From NCBI RefSeq assembly GCF_014207965.1, contig NZ_JACHLM010000006.1:248001-312000 (forward strand): a stretch of DNA of 64,000 nt. Reading direction: 5' to 3'. Below, in pieces: positions 42,164-49,259 of the stretch. Source of the DNA: Brevundimonas bullata (GTDB taxonomy: Bacteria > Pseudomonadota > Alphaproteobacteria > Caulobacterales > Caulobacteraceae). Numbering within the stretch: the first letter of the stretch is position 1; each line of letters begins with the position of its first letter. Under the pieces are notes generated by a model. That model saw only the letters and a program-made list of their open reading frames with translations. It had not been told where the DNA came from and searched no databases. The position numbers and the translations under genes are program-made.

Positions 42164-42475
42164 GACGTCTCCTTCAAAGGTTATCGTTCAATATTCAGTC
42201 GCCTGTTCAGAATGGATCAGGCGAAAAGCCCCGCGTTGGGAACTGAAAACGAGAATCGCCGCGTCACGGCGCGGCCGGACGCGATCTGCATCAGTTCGTT
42301 GGGGTGACTGAACATATAGAGCCGCTGCGCTCAGGGTCAATGACAGGTCACGCCCATCTGATCTCAGAGCTATTCAGATAGCCTGCGCGATATCTTTGCG
42401 AACATCGGTCGCACCGGCCCTTGCCTGCCCGCCCTCCGGCCTTCTACAGAGCCGCATATTCGAGGACTGACCGCC
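42164..42475. other. 312-base intergenic region with divergent signals
   Basis: Between the GATase-like gene (minus) and the RluF-type gene (plus). It holds a near-consensus promoter for the minus gene (42313-42340), a long predicted leader of about 140 bases for that gene including a small GC hairpin (CGCCG-N5-CGGCG near 42260-42275), and an unassigned upstream region for the plus gene. No open reading frame with coding character was recognised; a 32-codon frame overlaps the predicted -10 and was rejected. Confidence 0.6.
42313..42340 (-). promoter_or_regulatory. Near-consensus sigma-70 promoter of the GATase-like gene
   Basis: On the minus strand, TTGACC (42340-42335) and TATATG (42318-42313) with a 16-base spacer. 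Transcription would start near 42306, giving a leader of about 140 bases. Confidence 0.6.
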
Positions 42476-43243
42476 ATGGCTTTCACCCGCACCTACGACG
42501 GCCTTGAGCCTGTCCGCATCAACAAGTGGCTGGGCCAGACCGGCGTCTGCTCGCGCCGCGAGGCCGAGGCCCTGATCGCCGCCGGCATGGTCACTATCGA
42601 CGGCGAGAGCGTCACTGATCCCGGCCGCAAGATAGAGCCGGGCCAGACCCTGACCCTGAACGACCGGGGCGAAGCCGCCCTGGCCTCGGGCGTCACCATC
42701 CTGATCCACAAACCGCTAGGCTATGTCTCGGGCCAGCCTGAGCCGGACAAGATCCCCGCCGTGCGCCTGCTGACCGCCGAGAACCTGGTCGGCGAAGGCA
42801 CGCCCCCCGCCGAGGACGCCTCCCTGCCCCCCATCGGCCGCCTGGACGAGGATTCGCGCGGTCTCCTGATGCTGTCGTCCGACGGCGTGGTGGCCAAGGC
42901 CGTGATCGGCCCGCAGTCGAAACTGGACAAGGAATACCTGGTCCGTATCGAAGGCGATGTGACCGAGAAGAAGCTGGCCTTGCTGCGCCGCGGCCTGATG
43001 CTGGACGGGCGCATCCTGAAGTACGCCAAGGTTTCGCGCATGGAGCAGAACCGCCTGCGCTTCATCCTGACCGAGGGCCGCAACCGCCAGATCCGCCGCA
43101 TGTGCGAGATGGTGGACCTGGAAGTCACGGACCTGCTGCGCATCCGCGTCGGGCCCATCCACCTGAACAACCTGCCCGAGGGCAAATGGCGGATGATAAC
43201 GAACGAAGAACGCGACGCCCTGATCAGCGGCTCTACCTACTAA
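42476..43243 (+). CDS. RluF/RluB-type 23S rRNA pseudouridine synthase
   Basis: A 255-residue pseudouridine synthase of the RsuA/RluB/RluE/RluF family. An N-terminal S4 domain (VRINKWLGQTGVCSRREAEA) is followed by the catalytic domain with ILIHKPLGYVSG and the catalytic-aspartate motif IGRLDEDSRGLLMLSSDG, then GRNRQIRRMCEMVDLEV. The GRLDxDSxGL form and single S4 are nearest RluF (23S U2604-type). It isomerises a uridine in 23S rRNA, but the site is not provable here. It is one of three pseudouridine synthases within 6 kb. Confidence 0.87.
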   Translation: MAFTRTYDGLEPVRINKWLGQTGVCSRREAEALIAAGMVTIDGESVTDPGRKIEPGQTLTLNDRGEAALASGVTILIHKPLGYVSGQPEPDKIPAVRLLTAENLVGEGTPPAEDASLPPIGRLDEDSRGLLMLSSDGVVAKAVIGPQSKLDKEYLVRIEGDVTEKKLALLRRGLMLDGRILKYAKVSRMEQNRLRFILTEGRNRQIRRMCEMVDLEVTDLLRIRVGPIHLNNLPEGKWRMITNEERDALISGSTY

Positions 43244-43246
43244 GGT

Positions 43247-43543
43247 TTAGCTGGCGACGATCCCGGCCAGCCGGGTCAGCTCCGACACATGGGCGGCAAA
43301 GGCCGTCTTGCCGTCCGGGGTCAACGCCAGCCAGGTGCGCTGACGCCCCCCCGCCGCCGCCTTGCGGACCTTGAGATAGCCCGCGTCCTCCAACTGCTTG
43401 ACGTGCTTGGACAGAACGGAATCGGACACGGCGATGGCGTCGCGAACCGTGGCGAACTCCACCTCGTCCGCCGCCGACAGCATGGCGCAGATCTGCAGCC
43501 GGCCCGGGGCGTGAATGACAGCGTCGAAGACAGGCGCTCTCAC
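43247..43543 (-). CDS. Winged-helix transcriptional regulator (HTH_27 type)
   Basis: A 98-residue single winged-helix domain of the PF13601 type: FDAVIHAPGRLQICAMLSAA, the recognition helix SDSVLSKHVKQLEDAGYLKV and wing AAAGGRQRTWLALTPDGK. These small dimeric repressors usually regulate their own operon. It starts with GTG 43543, overlapping the stop of the upstream membrane-protein gene by four bases, so both proteins are co-produced. TTTCC-N5-GGAAA palindromes upstream of the pair are candidate operators. An unusual spacing to rRNA genes or metal genes was not seen. Confidence 0.82.
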   Translation of the reverse strand: MRAPVFDAVIHAPGRLQICAMLSAADEVEFATVRDAIAVSDSVLSKHVKQLEDAGYLKVRKAAAGGRQRTWLALTPDGKTAFAAHVSELTRLAGIVAS

Positions 43544-43989
43544 GGCATGCTCCGAACGTCGATGCGATACAGCCGCATCCAGACGCGCATGCCGATCACG
43601 CCCAGACCGGCGGCGACAGCGCCGTTCAGGAGGGGAACCCAGATCAGGCCCTGCATGCGGCCCGCCCAGATGCTGAACAGCATAAGCCCCATGAGGATCA
43701 CCCCTAACCCGATCGCGGCCCAACGTGCGCGCTTCGGGCTGTAACCGTTGACCCAGACGCCGGTGCGGGCCTGCCATTTCCGCATGATGATCACCAGGAT
43801 GGCGATCGCCACTGTCACACAAACGATGCCGATCGGCGCCGGAAACCCCTGCCCGGCCACAAGCAAGGCGCAGGCAGCCGCATAGCCGGCATCATACCAC
43901 CACGGCCAATATTCCATTTTTTCAAGGGCTTGCTCCCGGCCTTCGAGAACGATTGCGAGCGCCTCCTGGGGCGTCTGTTCAGCGGGCAT
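43540..43989 (-). CDS. Membrane protein of unknown function, partner of winged-helix regulator
   Basis: A 149-residue protein with about four predicted membrane segments (AGYAAACALLVAGQGFPA, IGIVCVTVAIAILVIIM, WAAIGLGVILMGLMLFSIWA, LLNGAVAAGLGVIGMRVWM). The loop RKWQARTGVWVNGYSPKRAR between TM2 and TM3 is basic and has a conserved look. No transporter motif is seen. Genes of this kind are repeatedly found next to HTH_27 regulators in diverse bacteria and are of unknown role. The ATG at 43989 has GGAGG upstream; two palindromic operator candidates lie within 80 bases. Confidence 0.7.
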   Translation of the reverse strand: MPAEQTPQEALAIVLEGREQALEKMEYWPWWYDAGYAAACALLVAGQGFPAPIGIVCVTVAIAILVIIMRKWQARTGVWVNGYSPKRARWAAIGLGVILMGLMLFSIWAGRMQGLIWVPLLNGAVAAGLGVIGMRVWMRLYRIDVRSMP

Positions 43990-44005
43990 TGCGATCCTCC
44001 ATCAC

Positions 44006-44020
44006 TTTCCAAATAGGAAA
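44006..44020 (-). promoter_or_regulatory. Palindromic operator 1 of the winged-helix pair
   Basis: TTTCC-AAATA-GGAAA, a perfect 5+5 inverted repeat. It overlaps the predicted -10 end/start site of a promoter read on the minus strand (TTGACG at 44046-44041, spacer 16, TCATTT at 44024-44019). Confidence 0.65.
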
Positions 44021-44054
44021 ATGACTCTGACTTTCCAGATCGTCAAGTCATAAG

Positions 44055-44069
44055 TTTCCAGGTTGGAAA
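44055..44069 (-). promoter_or_regulatory. Palindromic operator 2 of the winged-helix pair
   Basis: TTTCC-AGGTT-GGAAA, extended by AG/CT on both sides (AGTTTCC...GGAAAACT). It lies just upstream of the -35 and ends two bases before the stop codon of the ATP12 gene. A half site TTTCC at 44032-44036 sits between the two palindromes. Confidence 0.65.
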
Positions 44070-44070
44070 A

Positions 44071-44835
44071 CTAAGACCGCAACGCCTCGAACCACCGCTG
44101 CAACAAGGCCGCCTCTTCGCGGTGCGCCGCGACGCGGGCGGCGGCTTCCTCGTCCACGCCCCAGCGTTCCTCGGTAAAGGCCTCGTCCAGCCGCGACAGG
44201 TCCAGCGCCGCCTCGCCCGACAAGGCGCCGCGCTGCACCGCCAGCCCAAGCACCGCCGAGCCCAGCAGGGGCACCGCCGTCGCCAGCGCCGTCAGGGCGT
44301 GGTCGTCCATGTCCAGCGCCAGCGCCTTGACCCGCTCCAGCGCCTCGGGCGCCTGCGCCCGGTGCACGATGCCCTCGGCGGGATGCAGCACCACGTCCAG
44401 CTCCCTGGCCGCCCAATCGCGCCAAGGCCCCCACTCGGCCTGCTGGCGCTCGATCAGAACCGTCGGATGTTCGGCCAGATAGCAGATGACGTCCGACCCG
44501 GCGTAGGCGGCGATCTCGGCGGCCACCGGCTCGCGCGTTTGACTGACCCGGTCGATAGCGGTCGAGGCCAGACGCGTCGCGGGCATGGTCCCCGGGATCA
44601 GGAACTCGCCTTGCGCCGCCCATTCGTCCGCCACCAGTTGCGCGGCGGCTTCGGTCGGCAGGGTCAGGGTGGCGCCAGCGGGCGTCTTGGGCGTGCGCCC
44701 GTCCAGACGCACCGTCCAGCCGCCGTCGTCCCTCGTTACCTCGACGGCCTTCCAGGAGCGTTTGATGCGCTCCTCCGACTCACGAAACCCCTTGCGGGCG
44801 GCGACATTGGGATCAAGCGGGGGAATGTGGGACAT
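44071..44835 (-). CDS. ATP12 family F1-ATPase assembly chaperone
   Basis: A 254-residue protein of the ATP12 family. Blocks include RLDGRTPKTPAGATLTLPTE, LVADEWAAQGEFLIPGTMPA, TRLASTAIDRV and DVICYLAEHPTVLIERQQAE, then a C-terminal helical region to HREEAALLQRWFEALRS. In mitochondria and alphaproteobacteria it helps insert the alpha subunit during F1 assembly. The ATG at 44835 was chosen over TTG 44847, which is in frame. It is last in an overlapping run crcB-rluC-HAD-ATP12. Confidence 0.87.
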   Translation of the reverse strand: MSHIPPLDPNVAARKGFRESEERIKRSWKAVEVTRDDGGWTVRLDGRTPKTPAGATLTLPTEAAAQLVADEWAAQGEFLIPGTMPATRLASTAIDRVSQTREPVAAEIAAYAGSDVICYLAEHPTVLIERQQAEWGPWRDWAARELDVVLHPAEGIVHRAQAPEALERVKALALDMDDHALTALATAVPLLGSAVLGLAVQRGALSGEAALDLSRLDEAFTEERWGVDEEAAARVAAHREEAALLQRWFEALRS

Positions 44836-44856
44836 GGGTGGTCTCAAGCAGCCAAA

Positions 44857-45534
44857 TTACGCAGCGAGGGCAGTCGAGGCGAAGCGCTCCAGCGCCGCCT
44901 CCAGATCAGGGCAGTCGACGGCGACATGACGCGCGCCAGCCGCCACCTGCTCCTCAAGGGTATGGAAACCCCAGCCGACGCCCAGTGGATGAACGCCCGC
45001 GTTCAGGGCCATCGTAATGTCGTGGCTGGTGTCGCCGATCATGACGGTCGAGGCCGCGTCAGCCCCGCAAGCGGTCATGGCGGCGAACAGCATGGCCGGG
45101 TCAGGCTTGCCTGGACCGTCCGCCGCGCAATGGCTGGACAGGAAGAGCTCGCTCCACTCCGGCCGCGCCAGATTGCGGGCCACGCCGCGCCGGTTCTGCC
45201 CCGTCGCCAGCGACAAGCGCCAGCCTTCGCGCTTCAACCGCCGCAAGGTTTCCATGACGCCGGGATAAAGCTCTTCGCTATGCCCGGCGTCATACATGTC
45301 GCGGAAACTGGCCTGAAACGCCGCCACGAAGTCTGCCAGTTCAGCCGTCGTCAGGCCGGGCTCCAGCACATGCAGCGCCTTGTCCAGACTCAGCCCAACG
45401 ATCTGGCGCACCCGGTCATAGGAAGGCTCGGGCAGACCCAAGGCCTCCGCCGCATCGCAGCAGGCCCGGTGGATGGACGCGCGGCTGTCCACCAGCGTCC
45501 CGTCGATGTCGAAAACAGCGAGCGGACGGCTCAT
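44857..45534 (-). CDS. HAD family phosphatase (phosphoglycolate phosphatase-like)
   Basis: A 225-residue HAD hydrolase with motif I FDIDGTLVDS (nucleophile Asp), motif II SLATGQNRRG in place of the usual S/T, motif III lysine GKPDPAMLF and motif IV MIGDTSHDITMAL. The C1 cap of about 60 residues between motif I and II is GPH-like. It may act on 2-phosphoglycolate or a nucleotide phosphate; the substrate is not certain. Its ATG overlaps the rluC stop (ATGA), and its stop lies 21 bases before ATP12. Confidence 0.85.
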   Translation of the reverse strand: MSRPLAVFDIDGTLVDSRASIHRACCDAAEALGLPEPSYDRVRQIVGLSLDKALHVLEPGLTTAELADFVAAFQASFRDMYDAGHSEELYPGVMETLRRLKREGWRLSLATGQNRRGVARNLARPEWSELFLSSHCAADGPGKPDPAMLFAAMTACGADAASTVMIGDTSHDITMALNAGVHPLGVGWGFHTLEEQVAAGARHVAVDCPDLEAALERFASTALAA

Positions 45535-46526
45535 CGCTGGCGCTTGACCCCTTCGAACGGATCGCTGTCGCACTCGTCCTCAGTGAAGCCGAAGTGGGCG
45601 AAGCCGGCCTGGATCTCGGGGCTCAGCGGGGCCTCGACGATCAGGGTGCCGCCGCCGGGGTGATCCAGCTCGATGCGGCGCGCGTGCAGTTGCAGCTTCA
45701 GGATACCGCTCAACTGCTTGGAGGCGTCGGTGCCGTACTTGTGGTCGCCCAGGATGGGGTGGCCGATGGCCGCCATGTGAGCCCGCAGCTGGTGGGTCCG
45801 CCCGGTGAAGGGACGCAGCGCCATCCACGACGCGCGGTGCGCAGCGCGGCTGATGGTGGCGAAGGCGGTCTCGGCCGGTTCGCCCTTGGGATCCTTGGGC
45901 TCGGCCGGGCGCATCATCTCGTAGTCGTTGATGCCGGTCTTCTTCAGCGCCAGGTCGATCTGCCCGTGTGTCGGCTTGGGGGTGCCGATGACGATAGCCC
46001 AATAGGTCTTCTTGGCCTGACGGCGGGCGAAGGCCCCGGCCAGACGCTTGGCCGCCTCCGGCCCCTTGCCGAGCAGCAGCACGCCCGAGGTGTCGCGGTC
46101 CAGACGGTGGACCAGACGCGGCCGGTCCATCCCCTCGCCCCAGGCCGACAGCAGGCGGTCGACGTGCTTGGTCGTCTTGGTGCCGCCCTGCACGGCCAGA
46201 CCATGCGGCTTGTTCAGAGCGATGACCATGTGGTCTTCGTAGAGGACCAGCGACTTGGCGTAGGCGATGTCGCGTTCGGTCAGTTCATGCAGGTCGCCCG
46301 GCTTGCGCGGATTGGCCTCGGGCAGCGGCGGCACGCGCACGGCGGCGCCGGCGGTCAGCCGGTCCTGCGGCTTGACCCGCGAACCATCGACGCGGATCTC
46401 GCCCTTGCGGGCCATCTTTTCCACCTGGATGTGGGTCAGGTGCGGCCAGCGGCGCTTGAACCACCGATCCAGGCGGATGTCGTGTTCGTCCTCAGCAACA
46501 TAGAGGGTCTGGACTTCGCGGCTCAT
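45531..46526 (-). CDS. rluC: RluC-type 23S rRNA pseudouridine synthase
   Basis: A 331-residue RluA-family enzyme with an N-terminal S4 domain (IRLDRWFKRRWPHLTHIQVE) and a catalytic domain carrying HRLDRDTSGVLLLGKG (catalytic Asp) and GRTHQLRAHMAAIGHPILGD. The length and S4 presence fit RluC/RluD; alphaproteobacterial proteins of this sequence are called RluC. It modifies uridines in 23S rRNA near the peptidyl transferase region. It overlaps crcB upstream and the HAD gene downstream by four bases each. Confidence 0.85.
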   Translation of the reverse strand: MSREVQTLYVAEDEHDIRLDRWFKRRWPHLTHIQVEKMARKGEIRVDGSRVKPQDRLTAGAAVRVPPLPEANPRKPGDLHELTERDIAYAKSLVLYEDHMVIALNKPHGLAVQGGTKTTKHVDRLLSAWGEGMDRPRLVHRLDRDTSGVLLLGKGPEAAKRLAGAFARRQAKKTYWAIVIGTPKPTHGQIDLALKKTGINDYEMMRPAEPKDPKGEPAETAFATISRAAHRASWMALRPFTGRTHQLRAHMAAIGHPILGDHKYGTDASKQLSGILKLQLHARRIELDHPGGGTLIVEAPLSPEIQAGFAHFGFTEDECDSDPFEGVKRQR

Positions 46527-46921
46527 GCGCCCACTCCGGTAAACAGTTTGCGCGCGATCATCAGGCCGACGAACAGGGCGGCGATGGAAATGACCACCGA
46601 ACCCACCGCATAGACGAAAGCCGTGGCCAGTTCACGGCGTTCGATCATCAAAGCGGCTTCCAGCGAAAAAGCCGAGAAGGTGGTGAAGCCGCCCAGCACG
46701 CCGACGGCGGCGAACAGACGGAGGCTCTCCTGCCCCGCGCCCGCCTTCAGCGCCAGCCATCCGGCCAGCAGGCCCATCAGCAAACCACCGGTGATATTGG
46801 CGGCGAAGGTGGCCCACGGCCAGTTCGCGCCGGGGGCCAGTCGACCCACGGTCAGACCCAGCCCATAGCGTGCGACCGCCCCCAGGGCGCCGCCGACGGC
46901 GACAAGAAGAAATTGCGTCAT
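46523..46921 (-). CDS. crcB: Fluoride ion exporter CrcB/Fluc
   Basis: A 132-residue Fluc-family channel with four transmembrane helices. The signature GGALGAVARYGLGLTVG, PWATFAANITGGLLMG (conserved Asn) and GVLGGFTTFSAFSLEAALM (the FTTFS phenylalanine track) are all present. Dimeric and dual-topology in the family, it exports fluoride. No fluoride riboswitch was recognised in the 48 bases upstream. It begins an operon with rluC by four-base overlap. Confidence 0.94.
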   Translation of the reverse strand: MTQFLLVAVGGALGAVARYGLGLTVGRLAPGANWPWATFAANITGGLLMGLLAGWLALKAGAGQESLRLFAAVGVLGGFTTFSAFSLEAALMIERRELATAFVYAVGSVVISIAALFVGLMIARKLFTGVGA

Positions 46922-46969
46922 GCCGGGCTTCTACACCGACACGCCGCGAATGACAGCGGTTGGCGGCCC

Positions 46970-47464
46970 TTACAGCCGGTTGCGGATCGCGTCCTGGACC
47001 CGGCGCGCGTCATAGGCGGCGGGGCGATCCGGCTTGGCGCCGCGGCCCATGACGATTTCGAGCGTGGTCGAGGTGGGTTGCGGCCCGCTAAGGTCAAAGC
47101 CCAGACCGACGCCCACGCCGGAAGTCGACCAGCCGCCGTAACGACCGGAGCCCGCGCCGATCGAGACGCTGGGGCGCACGCCCCCGGCGCTGTCGGGCCG
47201 TCCGTCGATCCAGCGCTGCGTCACCTCGAACCAGTCATAGCCCTGATCGACGGTCAGTTGCGCGGCGCGGAACAGGGCGCGGTCGGCCACAGGTCCAGGC
47301 GCGCCGACGCCGTTGTAGGTGACGCGGAATCGATTGGTTTCAATCTGCTGCTCGCTGAATCCCTGTCCGCGCGCCGACTGCTGCGGACCATAGGGGGCCA
47401 GGCTGGCGCAGGCGCTCAGCGCCAGGGCGGAGGCTGCGATCAGGCCGAAGGTCAGACGTTTCAT
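46970..47464 (-). CDS. CC0125/CC1285 family lipoprotein
   Basis: A 164-residue lipoprotein: signal peptide MKRLTFGLIAASALALSAC with lipobox ALSAC and cysteine 19. The mature part has YGPQQSARGQGFSEQQIETN, RVTYNG, a block LFRAAQLTVDQGYDWFEV and a C-terminal TLEIVMGRG. This is the pattern of the Caulobacterales lipoprotein family named after C. crescentus CC0125/CC1285, of unknown function. A Gly/Ser-rich stretch (SIGAGSGRYGGWSTSGVGVG) precedes the last strand. Confidence 0.82.
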   Translation of the reverse strand: MKRLTFGLIAASALALSACASLAPYGPQQSARGQGFSEQQIETNRFRVTYNGVGAPGPVADRALFRAAQLTVDQGYDWFEVTQRWIDGRPDSAGGVRPSVSIGAGSGRYGGWSTSGVGVGLGFDLSGPQPTSTTLEIVMGRGAKPDRPAAYDARRVQDAIRNRL

Positions 47465-47539
47465 GCCGTTTCTCCCTGCCCGAATAGCGCCGGGCCCGTC
47501 GGGATGTTCCGCCGCGAAGCTGAACAGAGACTGAACCGG

Positions 47540-48268
47540 CTAGAGACCCGCCGCTGTCTTCAGCCCCATGAAGTCCTCGGGCAAGGGCGCTTCCAGCGTC
47601 ACGCGCTCGCCGCCCTCGGGGTGCGGGAAGGACAGCTTGGCGGCGTGCAACATCAGGCGCGCCGCGCCGCGCCCGGCGAAGGTCAGCGCCCCGCCGTAAC
47701 GCACATCGCCCACCAAAGGCCGACCGATCGAGGCCATGTGGACCCGCAGTTGATGCATCCGCCCCGTCTCGGGCGACAACTCGACCAGAGCCCCGTCTTC
47801 ACTAGCGGCCAGAGTGCGATAGCCGCTGACGGCCCCTTGCGCGCCCGGGGCGTCGAACTCGACCACCCGCATGTAGGATTCGCGGCCGATTTCTTCGCGG
47901 CGCAGGGCGGCGGTGATGCGGCCCGACTTCGGCTCGGGAGCCGCAGACACCAGCGCCAGATAGGTCTTCTGGAAGCGGCGCATCTGCATGGCCTTGCCCA
48001 GGAAGCCGGCAGCGGGCTTGGTCTTGGCCGCCAGGATGACGCCCGAGGTATCGCGGTCCAGCCGGTGCACCAGTTCGGGCCGCTTGCCGTTCGAGCGGGC
48101 GAAGGCCCACAGTAGGTCGTCCAGGGTATGGGCCTGAATGCGACCGCCCTGGCTCGACAGGCCCGACGGCTTGTTGAAGGCGATGATGTGCGCGTCCTCG
48201 TGGATGACCCACGAACGGACGGCGGCGATGTCTTCTTCGTTCAGGGAAGCGGGCTGGCGGGTTTTCAC
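47540..48268 (-). CDS. RluA-type pseudouridine synthase without S4 domain
   Basis: A 242-residue RluA-family enzyme with the catalytic motif HRLDRDTSGVILAAKT and GRMHQLRVHMASIGRPLVGD; no N-terminal S4 domain is present, as in RluA itself (about 219 residues). It probably modifies 23S and/or tRNA uridines, but its site is undecided. The GTG at 48268 with AAAGG eight bases upstream is chosen; a longer in-frame reading runs through the upstream membrane-protein gene in another frame. It lies 11 bases after that gene. Confidence 0.82.
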   Translation of the reverse strand: MKTRQPASLNEEDIAAVRSWVIHEDAHIIAFNKPSGLSSQGGRIQAHTLDDLLWAFARSNGKRPELVHRLDRDTSGVILAAKTKPAAGFLGKAMQMRRFQKTYLALVSAAPEPKSGRITAALRREEIGRESYMRVVEFDAPGAQGAVSGYRTLAASEDGALVELSPETGRMHQLRVHMASIGRPLVGDVRYGGALTFAGRGAARLMLHAAKLSFPHPEGGERVTLEAPLPEDFMGLKTAAGL

Positions 48269-48279
48269 CCGCCGAGCCT

Positions 48280-48729
48280 TTAGCGGAGGACGCCCTTCTT
48301 CGCCATGGTCCAGGCGTACCAGATGAAGAAGACGCAAGCGGCCCCGATGACGACGTTCATCGCCCAGGCGTTCGGCCCCGCTACAGCCGACGCATCGGAC
48401 AGGACATGGCTGTAGATCTGCCCGCCCACAAAGCCGAGGAACGACAGGATGAAAACGGGCGTGGCCCACCGCCGACGCGCCAGCAGCAACAGGGCGCCCA
48501 ACAGGCCACCCCACACCCCGATGGCCCAGGTCGCGTGCGTCCAGGCCGGCATGGCGTCGAAAGAGGCGATCTGTGCGTCGGTCATGCCGAAAGCCCGCAG
48601 GTGCGCCTCCCCCTTCAGATGGGTCATCGTGTAGTCCCAGCAGCCAAAGGCGTTCCACAGAACGGCCACGACGCCCACCACCCACAGATGCCAGGGCGTC
48701 GCTTGACGCCTTGCAATATCGATCATCAT
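48280..48729 (-). CDS. Four-helix membrane protein, unknown function
   Basis: A 149-residue protein with predicted helices at about 12-30, 66-84, 90-108 and 124-142. The pattern WHLWVVGVVAVLWNAFGCWD, MTHLKGEAHLRAFG, AQIASFDAMPAWTHATWAIG is recurrent among alpha- and gammaproteobacterial proteins sometimes called 'sugar transporter', for which there is little evidence. The conserved Trp/Asn/Asp/Tyr in TM1 are noteworthy. Upstream GGGAGGGA gives a strong ribosome binding site; ATGATG leaves two possible starts. Upstream of the RluA-type gene by 11 bases. Confidence 0.72.
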   Translation of the reverse strand: MMIDIARRQATPWHLWVVGVVAVLWNAFGCWDYTMTHLKGEAHLRAFGMTDAQIASFDAMPAWTHATWAIGVWGGLLGALLLLARRRWATPVFILSFLGFVGGQIYSHVLSDASAVAGPNAWAMNVVIGAACVFFIWYAWTMAKKGVLR

Positions 48730-48795
48730 TCCCTCCCCAGGTTGCGATCAGCGAGAAGCTAAGCCCGAACCGCCATGCTTAACAATGAACGCTGA

Positions 48796-49185
48796 TCAGG
48801 AACCCGCAACGCGCCACGGCGGGTTCATCCGGTTCTCTCCCGCCCAGTAGAAGCAGAGACGATTGCCGTCAGGGTCGCGCAGCCAGGCTTCGCGCCACAG
48901 CCAGGTCTGATCCACAGGATCATGATCAAAGGTCACGCCCGCCGCCTTCAGCCCGGCCACCCGCTCGTCCAGATCGGCGCACTCGAAATAGATGCCGGCC
49001 CCGCCCGGCGTCACCTGATCGGCCAGGTGGATCGAAAACGTGGCGGGGGCCCCCGATCCGTCGCCGGGACAGATGAAGCGGGCGTAGTGCGCGCTGGACA
49101 CGATCATGGTCAGCCCCAGCCGCTGATAGAAAGCATTGGCGCGCGGAATGTCCGTCGTTTCGACTGTGACCTGATTGAGATTCAT
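48796..49185 (-). CDS. VOC (glyoxalase-fold) family protein
   Basis: A 129-residue protein with two betaalphabetabetabeta modules of the vicinal oxygen chelate fold: VTVETTDIPRANAFYQRLGL and GAGIYFECADLDERVAGLKA, ending in AWLRDPDGNRLCFYW, where the DPDGN turn and terminal metal-binding region are typical of dioxygenase/glyoxalase-like VOC proteins. Substrate unknown. ATG 49185 gives the short canonical start; ATG 49197 is a possible alternative. Confidence 0.85.
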   Translation of the reverse strand: MNLNQVTVETTDIPRANAFYQRLGLTMIVSSAHYARFICPGDGSGAPATFSIHLADQVTPGGAGIYFECADLDERVAGLKAAGVTFDHDPVDQTWLWREAWLRDPDGNRLCFYWAGENRMNPPWRVAGS

Positions 49186-49259
49186 GGCGGTGCGCATTTC
49201 ACAACTGAGGGACGCAGGACTTAGGAACCCCACGGCCTCGCTTCAACGCGAACACCGCC

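Noticed and set aside
42217-42315. 32-codon frame on the minus strand in the leader of the GATase-like gene (MFSHPNELMQ...)
   Set aside because: Its start codon lies in the predicted -10, no ribosome binding site is seen and there is no attenuator-like amino-acid bias.
46922-46969. Fluoride riboswitch before crcB
   Set aside because: Only 48 bases and no match to the conserved pseudoknot pattern.
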